Part shown: in pieces, positions 35,913 to 45,233 of the stretch
Numbering within the stretch: the first letter of the stretch is position 1
How the letters are laid out: each line of letters starts with the position of its first letter
From: Candidatus Binatia bacterium
GTDB taxonomy: Bacteria > Desulfobacterota > Binatia > UBA9968 > JAJDTQ01
Reading direction: 5' to 3'
Length of the DNA: 64,000 nucleotides
Assembly: GCA_951813575.1 (NCBI GenBank)
Contig: OX638375.1
Location: forward strand, 620,001 to 684,000
Program-made: the position numbers and the translations under genes
The notes under the pieces: model-generated
Told to the model about the DNA's origin: nothing
The model's database searches: none
The model's input: only the letters and a program-made list of their open reading frames with translations

Positions 35913-37324
35913 TCCTTGCCGGCCGCCGCGTCCGTTCCCGGCGCCATCGTTCCCCACCCTGGCAACCGCCCGATGACCACCAGGCCGAGCGCAAGGAAGG
36001 GCAGCGGCAGCAGCCACAGCATGGCGCCCCTTTGCGCGGCCACGAACTCCACCGTACCCGCGCCCTCCATGAGAGACACGGCCAGTCCGATGCCCAGGGC
36101 TCCCGCCCCCGGGCCGCACGCCGAAAGCAGGCCGCCGGCCAGGCCGTAGTGTTCGCGGGGGGCCAGGGCGAACACGGTCTTTTGATGGGCGGGCAGGAAG
36201 ACCCCCACGCCGATCCCCACCAGAGCGAGGGCCAGCAACACCATGGCCGGACTCGATCCGTCTTGCAAGCCGGCGTAGCCCACGATCCCGGCCGCGCCCG
36301 CCACGAGCCCCACCGCCACCAGTACCCAGGGCTCCATGCGATCCGACAGACGCCCGCTCACGGGCGAGCACACCGCGGCCACCACCGGCAGCGTCGTGAG
36401 GATGAGCCCGAGATGGAGCGGCGTCACCTCCAGCACGTTGCGCATGTACAGCGGCGACAGCATGAAGATGGGAAAATAGGCCGCCGAGAACAGCACCATG
36501 GTCAGGAACGCGAGCACCAGAGGGATGTTTGTCATCACCGGCAGCGGTATCAAGGGCCGCCGGGCCCGGAACTGGCGCAGCACGAAGGCCGCCATGGCGG
36601 CGCCCCCGAGGACGAACCACCAGGCGATGAAGGGCGAGCGCCAGCCGCTGTTGGCTCCGAGGCTCAGCCCCACCAGGAACGACGGGTATCCCAGGATCAA
36701 CGCCGCCGCTCCCGGGTAGTCGAAGGGCTCGGGGCTCCGCTGGTCCCTGTCGCGAAGCATGAGCCACACGGCGACGCTCACCGCCAGGCCGATCACGGCG
36801 TTGGCCAGGAAGACCGCGCGCCAACCCGCCAGGTGGATGAAGAAGCCGCCGAGGGCCGGCCCGGTAACCCGTCCGATCCCGGCCGCCGACAAAAGGATGC
36901 CCAGGGCCCACCCGGTCCGTTCCGGCCGCGACACCGCGGCCGTGATGGCCGTGGACATGGGCATGGCCATGGCGAGACCCGCGGTCATGACCACGCGACA
37001 GGCGATCAGTTGAGCGAAGGTCTGTGAAGCGGCGGCCAGCGCCGCGCCCGCGCCGTAGAGCGTCACCCCGGCCTTGTAGAGCCGGTTGCGGCCCAGCATG
37101 TCGCCGGCCCGCCCCAGGCACAGGGCCACGCTGGAGGACAGCACCAGCCCCATGGTGGCGATCCACTGCACCGCCGACAGGCTGTTGCCGAACTCGGCCT
37201 GGATGCTGGGGATGGCGACGTTGATGCTGCCGTAGCTGTTGAAGAACAGGAAGGTACCCGCCGACAGGACGCTCAGGACCCGGATCTCACGGGCTCGTGC
37301 TTGCGGAAAGGAAGGGATGCGCAC
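35909..37324 (-). CDS. MFS transporter, DHA2/EmrB-like
   Basis: A 471-residue major facilitator resembling 14-helix drug:proton antiporters. The start of the fold is FNSYGSINVAIPSIQAEFG, with AGDMLGRNRLYKAG after TM2 and GPALGGFFIHLAGWRAVF in TM5, a pattern typical of DHA2 pumps. I use GTG 37324 (V-R-I-P-S-F) because an earlier start would run into the NYN gene; the ribosome site is weak. Its stop overlaps the following MFS start. Confidence 0.85.
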   Translation of the reverse strand: MRIPSFPQARAREIRVLSVLSAGTFLFFNSYGSINVAIPSIQAEFGNSLSAVQWIATMGLVLSSSVALCLGRAGDMLGRNRLYKAGVTLYGAGAALAAASQTFAQLIACRVVMTAGLAMAMPMSTAITAAVSRPERTGWALGILLSAAGIGRVTGPALGGFFIHLAGWRAVFLANAVIGLAVSVAVWLMLRDRDQRSPEPFDYPGAAALILGYPSFLVGLSLGANSGWRSPFIAWWFVLGGAAMAAFVLRQFRARRPLIPLPVMTNIPLVLAFLTMVLFSAAYFPIFMLSPLYMRNVLEVTPLHLGLILTTLPVVAAVCSPVSGRLSDRMEPWVLVAVGLVAGAAGIVGYAGLQDGSSPAMVLLALALVGIGVGVFLPAHQKTVFALAPREHYGLAGGLLSACGPGAGALGIGLAVSLMEGAGTVEFVAAQRGAMLWLLPLPFLALGLVVIGRLPGWGTMAPGTDAAAGKE

Positions 37325-37364
37325 GAATGGTTCTCGGAGAGAAGGAGGTCCGCCGGCGCATCCG

Positions 37365-38240
37365 TCAGTCGTCCTGGACAACCCCCTTGACCACGTAGTC
37401 ACCGGACTTCTCGTCCGGCTCGAGGTCCAGGAGCCGCAGGGTCTGGGCCTCCTCCAGCAGCTTTCCGAAGGAGCGGAAGCCGTGATAGCGCTCGTTGAAC
37501 CCGGGCTTGCGCCGCTTCAGGGCCTGCTTGACCATGGAGCCCCAGATCGTATCCTTCTCGCCGCGCTCGTCGAAGAGGTGGGTGACGGTCTCGACCACCA
37601 GGTCCAGGGCCTCCTGGGCCTCTTTCTTCACTTCCTTCTCCTCTACCTTCTCTTCCGCCGGCGCCTTGTCCTCCGCCGACGCGGCCGCCGTCTTGCGCGG
37701 CGTCCGTGCCGCCGCCTTGGCGCGCTTGGCACCGCCCCGGCGCCTGGAGTCGCGCGCCAGGTCGTCGTAGTAGATGAACTCGTCGCAGTTGGCGATCAGC
37801 AGGTCGGAGGTGGAGTTCTTCACGCCCACGCCGATGACCACCTTGTTGTTCTCGCGAAGCTTGCTGACCAGCGCGGAGAAATCGGAGTCGCCGCTGATGA
37901 TCACGAAGGTGTCCACGTGGGACTTGGTGTAGCAGAGGTCCAGCGCGTCCACGACCATGCGGATGTCCGCGGAGTTCTTGCCCGACTGGCGCACGTGGGG
38001 GATCTCGATCATCTCGAAGGAGGCCTCGTGCATGGCAGGCTTGTACTCGCGGTAACGCTCCCAGTCGCAGTACGCCTTCTTCACCACGATCTTGCCCTTG
38101 ACCAGCAGCCGGTCCAGGACCTTCCGCATGTCGAAATCGGCGTAGCGGGCGTCCCGGACGCCGATGGCGATGTTCTCGAAGTCGCAATAGAGCGCCAGGT
38201 TTTCGGTTGGCGCCATGTTCTCATTCTGTGATTGTGTCAT
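37365..38240 (-). CDS. NYN domain (PIN-like) ribonuclease with C-terminal OST-HTH-like domain
   Basis: A 291-residue protein of the LabA/DUF88 NYN group, predicted metal-dependent RNases. Acidic positions are Asp20 and Asn23 (YCDFENI), Asp92, Asp98 and Asp118/Asp120 (ISGDSDFS). A charged linker (about 167-205, Lys/Ala/Glu-rich) leads to a C-terminal region with WGSMVKQALKRRKPGFNERY, which fits a LOTUS/OST-HTH RNA-binding domain. Two possible ATG starts (38240 and 38216) arise from an in-frame 24-bp duplication. The target RNA is unknown. Confidence 0.86.
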   Translation of the reverse strand: MTQSQNENMAPTENLALYCDFENIAIGVRDARYADFDMRKVLDRLLVKGKIVVKKAYCDWERYREYKPAMHEASFEMIEIPHVRQSGKNSADIRMVVDALDLCYTKSHVDTFVIISGDSDFSALVSKLRENNKVVIGVGVKNSTSDLLIANCDEFIYYDDLARDSRRRGGAKRAKAAARTPRKTAAASAEDKAPAEEKVEEKEVKKEAQEALDLVVETVTHLFDERGEKDTIWGSMVKQALKRRKPGFNERYHGFRSFGKLLEEAQTLRLLDLEPDEKSGDYVVKGVVQDD

Positions 38241-38254
38241 GTTCTCATTCTGTG
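38214..38254. repeat. in-frame duplication spanning the NYN gene start
   Basis: The 17-mer CATGTTCTCATTCTGTG occurs at 38214-38230 and again at 38238-38254, 24 bp (8 codons) apart. Each copy carries an ATG with the same CAGAATGAGAAC leader on the minus strand, so both starts see the same context. Confidence 0.7.
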
Positions 38255-38282
38255 TCTGTGGTTAGTGTGCCTGTGGTTATGC

Positions 38283-39242
38283 CTACCCCTTCACGACGTT
38301 CACCGGCGAGCCGTCGAGATAGCCCCGGACAGCGGCCAGGTAGCCGTCGAAGTAGGCGCCGTAGTTGGCCTCCTCCACGTACCCGAGATGCGGCGTGACG
38401 ACGGTGTTGCCGCAGCTCCGGAGCGGGTGGTCGAGAGGCAAGGGTTCGGTATCGTAGACATCCAGGCCCGCGCCGGCGATGGTCCCGCGCTCCAGCGCTT
38501 CCACCAGCGCCTTCTCGTCGACGATGGGCCCCCTGGAAGTGTTGACGAGCACCGCCGTGGGCTTCATCGTCGCCAGCTCGGCGGCGCCGAGCAGGCCCCG
38601 GGTGCGGTCGCTCAGCACCAGGTGGATGGTGAGGATGTCGGACCGCGACAGCAGCTCCTCCTTGCTGACCCGGGTCGCTCCGACCTCGCGGCATCGTTCC
38701 GCGGTGAGGTTCTGGCTCCACGCGATGACGTCCATCTCGAACGCGAGCCCCACCCGGGCCACCCGGGCCCCCAGCTTGCCCAGGCCCGCCACTCCCAGGG
38801 TCTTGCCCAGGAGCCCGCCTCCCACGGTCTCCTGCCACCGGCCTTCGCGCGTGGCCCGGTCCTCCCGCGGGATGTGCCGGAGCAGCCCGATGATGAGGCC
38901 CCATGCCAGCTCCGCGGTGGGGCCGCCCACGCTGGGAGTGCCGCAGACCGTCACGCCCCGTTCCGCGGCCGCGGTCATGTCGATGGACGCGTTTCTCATG
39001 CCGCTGGTCACGAGCAGCCTGAGGTTGGGCAGCCGCTCCAGGAGGCCGCGCCGGAACGGCGTCCGTTCCCGCATGACGCAGACGACCTCGAAACCCCGCA
39101 GCCGGTCGGCCAGTGCGTCCTCGTCGGTCAAGTGGTCGTGGAAGACCTTGATTTCCAGGTTGTCCGGCACGTCCCTGCGGGCAATCAGGGGCTCGGCGAT
39201 ATTCTGATAGTCATCCAGGATGGCGGCCTGTACCTTGCTCAT
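38283..39242 (-). CDS. D-2-hydroxyacid dehydrogenase family protein
   Basis: A 319-residue NAD-dependent dehydrogenase acting on 2-hydroxy acids. The NAD motif is GVAGLGKLGARVAR. The catalytic Arg is in NTSRGPIVDE, the Glu in the DVYDTEPLP region, and the His in VVTPHLGYVEE. The length is standard. The cyclase gene ends 87 bp upstream on the same strand. The substrate, 3-phosphoglycerate or another hydroxyacid, cannot be decided, but absence of an ACT domain argues against classical SerA. Confidence 0.9.
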   Translation of the reverse strand: MSKVQAAILDDYQNIAEPLIARRDVPDNLEIKVFHDHLTDEDALADRLRGFEVVCVMRERTPFRRGLLERLPNLRLLVTSGMRNASIDMTAAAERGVTVCGTPSVGGPTAELAWGLIIGLLRHIPREDRATREGRWQETVGGGLLGKTLGVAGLGKLGARVARVGLAFEMDVIAWSQNLTAERCREVGATRVSKEELLSRSDILTIHLVLSDRTRGLLGAAELATMKPTAVLVNTSRGPIVDEKALVEALERGTIAGAGLDVYDTEPLPLDHPLRSCGNTVVTPHLGYVEEANYGAYFDGYLAAVRGYLDGSPVNVVKG

Positions 39243-39329
39243 GGGGTTGCCTTTCGCGGGCGCGGTCCCGCTTCGGCTGCCGCGGCCGGCAGCGCGAAGC
39301 GTGCGTGGGACGTGCGGGGTCCCGGTGTC

Positions 39330-39953
39330 TCAAAGATCCAGGTCACGGAGGATCGCGCGGCAGGGAGCGCCGTCCGCGCCGGCGATGCAGACGGGAAAGC
39401 AGATCAACTCGTAGCGCCCCGGCCGGATCCCGGTGAGGTCTACGCCCTCCAGCAGCGCGAGTCCGTGGTCCAGAAAAGCCCGGTGCACCGGCACCTGCTC
39501 GTCCGCGTGGGCCACCGAGAGGTAGTCCAGGCCCACGAGCCTGTAGCCCTTGGCCACCAGCGCTTCGGCCGCTCCGACGGAGAACGCGGTGAAGTCCGGA
39601 TCGTACTCCGCCCGCCGCAGAAGCTCCGAGTTGCGGGTCTTGAACAGGATGCGCTCTCCGGGCGGAACCGCCGCCACGTGGTCCTCGGTGATGTAGCGGC
39701 CTGAAGCCACCTCGTGCACCAGGGCCGGCCCGATGAACAGATCCAGCGGCAACTGGTCGATGGCCGCTCCGTCGGGCACGAAGTGAAACGGGGCATCCAT
39801 GTGCGTGCCGCTGTGGACGCTCATGTTGACGCTCGACGAGTTGTTGTGGTCGCCCCGCTGCATGCGCCTCCGGTCCAGCAACTCGAACGGCGCCGAGGTG
39901 ACCCAGCGGGCGGTCTCGGGGCTCAATCGAAGCGAGATGTCGTAAAAACCCAT
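39330..39953 (-). CDS. cyclase family protein (kynurenine formamidase-like hydrolase)
   Basis: A 207-residue protein of the metal-dependent cyclase/KynB family. The signature HSGTHMDAPFHF supplies metal-binding His and Asp residues, and FKTRNS and LVGLDYLSV are typical follow-up motifs. Such enzymes hydrolyse formylkynurenine, isatin or cyclic amides/lactones. It is followed by the hydroxyacid dehydrogenase and preceded by a coiled-coil membrane protein. Kynurenine partner genes are absent, so the true substrate is open. Confidence 0.88.
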   Translation of the reverse strand: MGFYDISLRLSPETARWVTSAPFELLDRRRMQRGDHNNSSSVNMSVHSGTHMDAPFHFVPDGAAIDQLPLDLFIGPALVHEVASGRYITEDHVAAVPPGERILFKTRNSELLRRAEYDPDFTAFSVGAAEALVAKGYRLVGLDYLSVAHADEQVPVHRAFLDHGLALLEGVDLTGIRPGRYELICFPVCIAGADGAPCRAILRDLDL

Positions 39954-39959
39954 GTCGTA

Positions 39960-40820
39960 TCAGAGGTCTCGGCAGAGCGCGGACTGAGGCACCTCGGCGC
40001 AGAATTCCGCCAGCCTTTCCCGTTCGGTCGGATTACCCTGGACCGCCGCGGGCCCCGGGGTGGCTCCCTGCTGCGGCGCCTCCGCCACGGCGGACGGCTT
40101 CCCGAACTCTTTCTGCAACTCGTCCAGACGCGCCGCCAGTTCGGCGTAGCGCCGCTGCGCCACGTTCTGGCTCTCCTGCAAGGCCAGGAACAACTGTTTC
40201 CAGTTCTCTTGGTCGCGTGCCGTTCGTTCTCTGGCGGTTTGAACGCGATTCTCGTCTGCCTTCAGAATACGCCGCTCCAATCCGGCCAGTGCCTCGGCGG
40301 GCCCCTCCGTGGACGGCTTGGCCAGGTTTTTTCCCAAGGCGTTCAACTGGTTGGTGAGCGTCCTCCGGTTCTTGTTCAGAACCGTCGTCAGTTCCTTCCG
40401 GCCCTTGGCCTCGCTACGGCTCAACTCCTCCTTGAGGCCCTCCCGCAACGCCGCCCAGCCCTTCTCCCTCTGTTCCTGGAGCTGCGCGACCCACTTCTTC
40501 AACTCCTGCTGGAAGACTTCCCGCTGAGCCGCGGTAAGCGTAGCCGTGAGCTTCCCCTCCAGCGCGCCGGCGCGCGTTCTCTCATCCGGCTCCGACGTGA
40601 CCGCGCTGCCCAGCAGCTCCATCGTCTCCCGCACTCTCGCGAGATGCCCTTCGGTCTCGACGAGCGCAATCACCATCTCCCTGAGCTTCTTCTCGTCATC
40701 CGCGGCCATCCGGTCGAAGGCGGACTGGAGGTTACGGGTCTGCAACGCCGTGTAACCCATGGCAACGGTGGCCACCACGAGGGCCACCACTGCGAGCGCT
40801 TTACCGAACTGTGAACTCAT
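39960..40820 (-). CDS. membrane-anchored coiled-coil protein of unknown function
   Basis: A 286-residue protein not recognised as a known family. One N-terminal membrane helix (about 8-28, ALAVVALVVATVAMGYTAL) precedes a long, charged, helical stretch (about 30-235) with heptad-like Leu/Ala spacing, expected to form coiled coils. A Pro/Ala-rich stretch and a short C-terminal tail with two Cys follow. It probably projects from the inner membrane. It ends 7 bp before the cyclase start, so it may share that transcript. No catalytic motif was seen. Confidence 0.7.
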   Translation of the reverse strand: MSSQFGKALAVVALVVATVAMGYTALQTRNLQSAFDRMAADDEKKLREMVIALVETEGHLARVRETMELLGSAVTSEPDERTRAGALEGKLTATLTAAQREVFQQELKKWVAQLQEQREKGWAALREGLKEELSRSEAKGRKELTTVLNKNRRTLTNQLNALGKNLAKPSTEGPAEALAGLERRILKADENRVQTARERTARDQENWKQLFLALQESQNVAQRRYAELAARLDELQKEFGKPSAVAEAPQQGATPGPAAVQGNPTERERLAEFCAEVPQSALCRDL

Positions 40821-40875
40821 GGGTCTCGCTCAGATGGCGGCGGTTCGAACGCCGGGCTCGCGCCGCCGGACCGAT

Positions 40876-41622
40876 TCAGTTGCCCGCGGCCTCGATTCGG
40901 CCGAGAGTCTCCGGGCTGAGCTGGGGACGCACGAAGGCCTGATAGATGGACTCGTTCTGAAGCCACATGATGTCCACGCGCGTCCGCACCGCGGCCCGCA
41001 TTTCTTCCTGAAGCCCCCCGTCCATGATGTGTTCCTTGATCACGTCCACGATGAAGTCACCATGCCCCTCGTCATGATACTCGTGGGCGCGAAAGAAGGC
41101 CAGGGATTCCGAGGGTATCCAGGTATAGTGCGTTTCCAGGGCCTGGCGCTCCTCCCCCATCCGCCTGGGGCCTTCGCCCTCGAAGACGAGGCCGGTGCCG
41201 ATGGCGACGGCCCAGTGACTCTGCTGGACCAGTTGCACGTACATCTCCAGCCCCGCCTTGATTCCCGGCAAGGGCTCGTAGCCGTGCAGATCCTCGCGCG
41301 CAATGCCGAGCCCCTCGCCGAAGCGGGTCCACAGCTCGGCATGGCTGGGATACTTTCCGCCGAAGAGATCCTCGCCCTCTTCCTCCACCATGTTTTCCAG
41401 CAACATGCGCCGCAATGCCTGGATCGGGCACTTCTGGTAACGGATGCCGAAGAAGCGATGGATATTGCGGAACTCGTGAAACTGGTTCCTGGCCCACCCC
41501 TGCAACTGCTCCCGGGTGAGATCACCGCCCAGGAGCAGCTTGCGCAAGGGATGGACGGGGTACCGGCCGCGCAGCACACGGCGGAGATCTTCGATCAGCC
41601 CTTCCGGTCCAAGGACCTCCAT
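40876..41622 (-). CDS. haem-oxygenase-like iron-containing redox enzyme (TenA/PqqC-type fold)
   Basis: A 248-residue all-helical protein resembling the iron-containing redox enzyme group (CADD/PqqC-like). Possible metal ligands are the Glu and His residues in FHEFRNIHRFFG, ENMVEEEGEDLFGGKYPSH and HEYHDEGHGDF. Homologues use a diiron or cofactorless site for O2-dependent chemistry. It has no signal peptide. It lies 42 bp upstream of a D-aminoacylase-type gene only in the sense of shared strand; no pathway can be read from this neighbourhood. Confidence 0.75.
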   Translation of the reverse strand: MEVLGPEGLIEDLRRVLRGRYPVHPLRKLLLGGDLTREQLQGWARNQFHEFRNIHRFFGIRYQKCPIQALRRMLLENMVEEEGEDLFGGKYPSHAELWTRFGEGLGIAREDLHGYEPLPGIKAGLEMYVQLVQQSHWAVAIGTGLVFEGEGPRRMGEERQALETHYTWIPSESLAFFRAHEYHDEGHGDFIVDVIKEHIMDGGLQEEMRAAVRTRVDIMWLQNESIYQAFVRPQLSPETLGRIEAAGN

Positions 41623-41664
41623 ACGTGTGTTCTCCTGTGTCTCCCGCCGCCGGCGCGGCGGGGG

Positions 41665-43338
41665 CTACTGGCCTTGGACGAAGAGTTCCTGCCTCCTCAC
41701 CTGGCCGGGGAAGACGTCCTTGCACTCGCCCTGTTCCAGCACCACCTTGCCGTTGACCACCACCGCGGCGATTCCGGGCGGATGCCGGTGGATCTCATCC
41801 TCGTCGAGCTTGGCCGGCATGCGCTTGCTGGCCAGGTCGTCGATCTTGTCGGGGTCGAACACCGTGACGTCGGCCGGCAGGCCGGTCTTGAGGATCCCGC
41901 GGTTCATACGCAGCTTGGCGGCGGGATGGCCGGTTACCTTTTGGACCGCCTCCTCGAGGTTGAAGAGCTTCTTGTCGCGGCGCCAGTAGCCCAGCACCCG
42001 GGTGGGCGCGCCGTGCCAGAAGAACCGGTCCAGATGCGCGCCCGCGTCCGTGCCGATGAGCCCTTCGGTGGTCTTGATCATCTCGGCCAGGAGATCCTGG
42101 TGCCCGTTGGCGAAACCCTGGTAGTAGAGCCTGGACTGGAGGCCGTCCTCCAGCCATGTGTCGAAGAAGGCGTCCACCTCCGACTTGCCGCCGGCGGCCG
42201 CGATCTCCGGGACGTTCTGCCCTTCGCGGGACTTGAGGTCCTCGCGCTCCATCCCGTCGAAGTAGACGCCGCCCCATCCGAGCCATTCGGGATACGCGGG
42301 CTCGCCCGCGTTCTCACGCCGCTGCTCGTCCAGCCTGCGCCGCACCTCGGGATCCTGGAGCTTCCGCGGCAGCTCCTTCCGGTCGCCCTTGATCTCCTCC
42401 CAGAGCGGCAGGCCGTCCAGGATGAAGCAGTCGTCGAGGTTGAAGCGCCGGATGTGCGAGTAAGGGATGACCACGCCGTAGATGTCCTTGCCCCTCTCCC
42501 TGGCCTCCTTCATGAGCTCGATGGCCCGCACGCCGTCGTCCTTCTCCCCGGGCCTTACCCGGAACTCGTTGCCGATCATGGGCACGTTGATCTTCTCGAC
42601 CAGCTCGGGGAAGCCGCTCTCGGGCTTCAGCAGGTTGCCGAAGCCGTTGAACTGGAAACAGCCGCCGTACTCGCCCGCCACGTTGGCCAGGGCCGCCATC
42701 TCTTCCTGGGTCGCCAGGGTGCTGGGAGTGCCGGCATGGATCGCCGGGCCGCCGCGGGGACTGGACGAGAAGCCGATGCCGCCCGCCTCCATGCCCTCCC
42801 GGACCATCTGCTTCATGCTCTCCAGCTCCTCAGGGGTGGACTCGCGCTTGTAGGCCGCCTCGCCCATGACCATCAGCCGCACCGGGGAGTGCGGCACCAG
42901 GGCGGCCACGTTCACGCCCACCCGGCCCTCGAGATAGTCGAGGTATTCCGGGAAGGTCGTCCATTTCCAATCGTTGTCGTTGACGTAGTCGTCGAGCACC
43001 CGGCGCAGATAGGCGATCAGCACGTCCCGCGGCTCGCCCTTGGGGGGCACCGGCGCGATGGAGGCGCCGCAGTCGCCGATGACGATGGAGGTCACGCCGT
43101 AGTTGACCACGGGATTGCCGTGGGGATACTGCACGATGAAAAGGTCCATGTGGGTGTGGGAATCGATGAAGCCCGGCGCCACCACCTGCCCGCGGGCGTC
43201 GACCTCGGTCGACCCGGATCCCACGTCCTTTCCGATAGCGGCGATGGTTCCTCCGTCGATCGCCACGTCCGCCTCGAAACCGGGACTGCCGGTGCCGTCG
43301 ACCACGAGCCCGTTCTTGACAACCAGATCATGCGCCAT
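41665..43338 (-). CDS. N-acyl-D-amino-acid deacylase family amidohydrolase
   Basis: A 557-residue member of the amidohydrolase superfamily (D-aminoacylase/dihydroorotase-like). Order of motifs: MAHDLVVKNGLVVDGTGSPG, the beta-1 metal motif DSHTHMDLF, later GTDAGAHLDRFFWHG with the C-terminal Asp, and a closing composite beta-sandwich (FVQGQ end). Such enzymes cleave N-acyl groups from D-amino acids or related amides. The upstream gap carries the divergent flavoprotein gene. The specific substrate is unknown. Confidence 0.88.
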   Translation of the reverse strand: MAHDLVVKNGLVVDGTGSPGFEADVAIDGGTIAAIGKDVGSGSTEVDARGQVVAPGFIDSHTHMDLFIVQYPHGNPVVNYGVTSIVIGDCGASIAPVPPKGEPRDVLIAYLRRVLDDYVNDNDWKWTTFPEYLDYLEGRVGVNVAALVPHSPVRLMVMGEAAYKRESTPEELESMKQMVREGMEAGGIGFSSSPRGGPAIHAGTPSTLATQEEMAALANVAGEYGGCFQFNGFGNLLKPESGFPELVEKINVPMIGNEFRVRPGEKDDGVRAIELMKEARERGKDIYGVVIPYSHIRRFNLDDCFILDGLPLWEEIKGDRKELPRKLQDPEVRRRLDEQRRENAGEPAYPEWLGWGGVYFDGMEREDLKSREGQNVPEIAAAGGKSEVDAFFDTWLEDGLQSRLYYQGFANGHQDLLAEMIKTTEGLIGTDAGAHLDRFFWHGAPTRVLGYWRRDKKLFNLEEAVQKVTGHPAAKLRMNRGILKTGLPADVTVFDPDKIDDLASKRMPAKLDEDEIHRHPPGIAAVVVNGKVVLEQGECKDVFPGQVRRQELFVQGQ

Positions 43339-43533
43339 GCTTCTTCCCCCTTTTTTCGGGTCCGGAATTCGTGTCTGCCGTTCCGATTCCCCTAGTTAGA
43401 CCGAAAGTCTCCGCCACGTCAAGGAAAGCAGCGGGGCGCCGAAACGCTGCCGCGGACCCCGTACACGGAGTTGCAGCCGGCTCCGGCCCAGCCTCTGCTG
43501 GACGGTCTCCTCCCTTTTGACTAGACTTCCGGC

Positions 43534-45210
43534 GTGACCCATCTGACGACAGACGTTCTGGTGGTCGGCGCCGGCGGAGCGGGCATGTACGCGGCCATCG
43601 CCGCGGCCAGGAACGATGCATCCGCGCTGCTGCTGGACAAGTCGCTGGTAGGCCGCGGCGGCGCCACCATCATAGCCCAGATGACCGTTGCCGCCGCCAT
43701 CGGCCACGAAGAGCCAGACCACTGGACCGATCACCTCCAGGACACCCTGGCCGCCGGCCGGGAGCTCTGCGACGAGGGGCTGGCCCGGCTGCTGTGCGAG
43801 AACGGCCCCGCCCGGATCTTCGAGATGGACGGCTGGGGAGCCCACTGGGCGCGCGGAGCCGACGACCGCATCCGCCAGGTCAAGGCGCCGGGACACGGCC
43901 GCGCCCGTTGCTGCTACGTGGACTTCCTGAACACCGGACCGGGCGTGGCGGGGACCCTGCGGCGGCAGGTGAGCACCCTGGACCCGGTGCGCCGCGTGAG
44001 CAACATCGCGGTCACCGACATCGTGGTGCACGACGGCCGCGCCGTGGGCGCGGTGGGCCTGGACGTGGTGTCCGGGAACGTCGTCACCTTCGCCGCCAAG
44101 GCCGTGGTGCTGGCGGCGGGCGGCCTCACCAAGATCTATCGCCGCAACAGCGCGTCCACCAACATGGGCGGCGAAGCGTACGCGCTGGCCCTTTGGGCCG
44201 GCGCCGAGCTCATCGACATGGAGTTCGTCCAGTTCTTCCCCATCGCCCATCTGGCGCCGCGCCTGGTGGGCATGGACCCCATCATGTGGGACCCGTTCCG
44301 CTACAAGCTCGGGGGACGGCTGCTGAACGGCGACTTCGAAGAGTTCATGCACCGGTACGGCGGCCAAGACAGCGGCACCTACACCACCGTGCGCGACCAG
44401 GCCTCCTACGCCATCCTGAAGGAAGTCGAAGCAGGCCGCGGCTCCCCCCACGGCGGCGTGTACCTGGACTTCCGCCACGTCCCCGACGCGACCCTCAGGG
44501 GCGCCTTCGGCCCGGTCATCGACCGGCTGGCGCACAACGGCATCGATCTCACCCAAACGCCGGTGGAAGTGGCGCCGACAGCCCACTATCACATGGGCGG
44601 CATCCGCGTGAACGGCCGCATGGAGACATGCGTTCCCGGCCTCTACGGCGCCGGCGAAGCGGTGGGCGGCGCCAACGGCGCCAACCGGCTGTCGGGCAAT
44701 GCCATCACCGAGGCGCTGGTGTTCGGCGAATGCGCCGGCCGGGAGGCCGCCGCCGCCGTCGCCGGCACCCCGCATGGATGGACTGCGCGGGCCGCCGAGG
44801 GCGCGGTAGAGCGCCTCAACGGGGCTCTGGGCGCCACAGACGACAGCGGCATACCGGCCAACGTGCTGCAACAGAGACTGCAGACCGTCATGTGGGAAAA
44901 CGCCGGGTCCTTCCGTACGGCGGATCAGCTCGGCCGGGCGCTCGACGGCATCCGCGAGATACGCGAGGCCCCGGTGGCCGTGCGCCCGACCGGGAGCTAC
45001 AACCTGGACATCCAGGACCGCCTTGAGCTCAGGGCCATGCTGACCACCGCCGAGTCGGTGGTGCGGGCCGCCCTGGGCCGCGGCGAGAGCCGCGGGGCGC
45101 ACCAGCGTCTGGACTTCCCGGAAAGCGACGAACGGCTCGTGGGCAACCAGGTGATCGAGATGCGGGACGGGGAACTGACGGCCCGCTGGCCCGCCGGGGC
45201 GGGCCGTTGA
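43534..45210 (+). CDS. fumarate reductase/succinate dehydrogenase flavoprotein-like FAD-dependent oxidoreductase
   Basis: A 558-residue FAD-binding dehydrogenase with the N-terminal dinucleotide motif VLVVGAGGAGMYAAIAAAR and a second FAD segment VVLAAGGLTKIYR. It also shows MEFVQFFPI, the PTAHYHMGGI active-site region and GANRLSGNAITEALVFG near the FAD isoalloxazine. The start is GTG 43534. Standard SdhA histidyl-FAD context is not obvious. It heads a cluster with a one-domain [2Fe-2S] protein (24 bp on) and an SthA-like flavoprotein, so it likely feeds electrons to or from NAD(P). The substrate may be a fumarate analogue. Confidence 0.88.
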   Translation: MTHLTTDVLVVGAGGAGMYAAIAAARNDASALLLDKSLVGRGGATIIAQMTVAAAIGHEEPDHWTDHLQDTLAAGRELCDEGLARLLCENGPARIFEMDGWGAHWARGADDRIRQVKAPGHGRARCCYVDFLNTGPGVAGTLRRQVSTLDPVRRVSNIAVTDIVVHDGRAVGAVGLDVVSGNVVTFAAKAVVLAAGGLTKIYRRNSASTNMGGEAYALALWAGAELIDMEFVQFFPIAHLAPRLVGMDPIMWDPFRYKLGGRLLNGDFEEFMHRYGGQDSGTYTTVRDQASYAILKEVEAGRGSPHGGVYLDFRHVPDATLRGAFGPVIDRLAHNGIDLTQTPVEVAPTAHYHMGGIRVNGRMETCVPGLYGAGEAVGGANGANRLSGNAITEALVFGECAGREAAAAVAGTPHGWTARAAEGAVERLNGALGATDDSGIPANVLQQRLQTVMWENAGSFRTADQLGRALDGIREIREAPVAVRPTGSYNLDIQDRLELRAMLTTAESVVRAALGRGESRGAHQRLDFPESDERLVGNQVIEMRDGELTARWPAGAGR

Positions 45211-45233
45211 ATCATCTCGAACGGGGATTTTGA

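Noticed and set aside
40759..43395. An 878-residue plus-strand ORF
   Set aside because: Antisense to the haem-oxygenase-like and D-aminoacylase genes, which have clear motifs.
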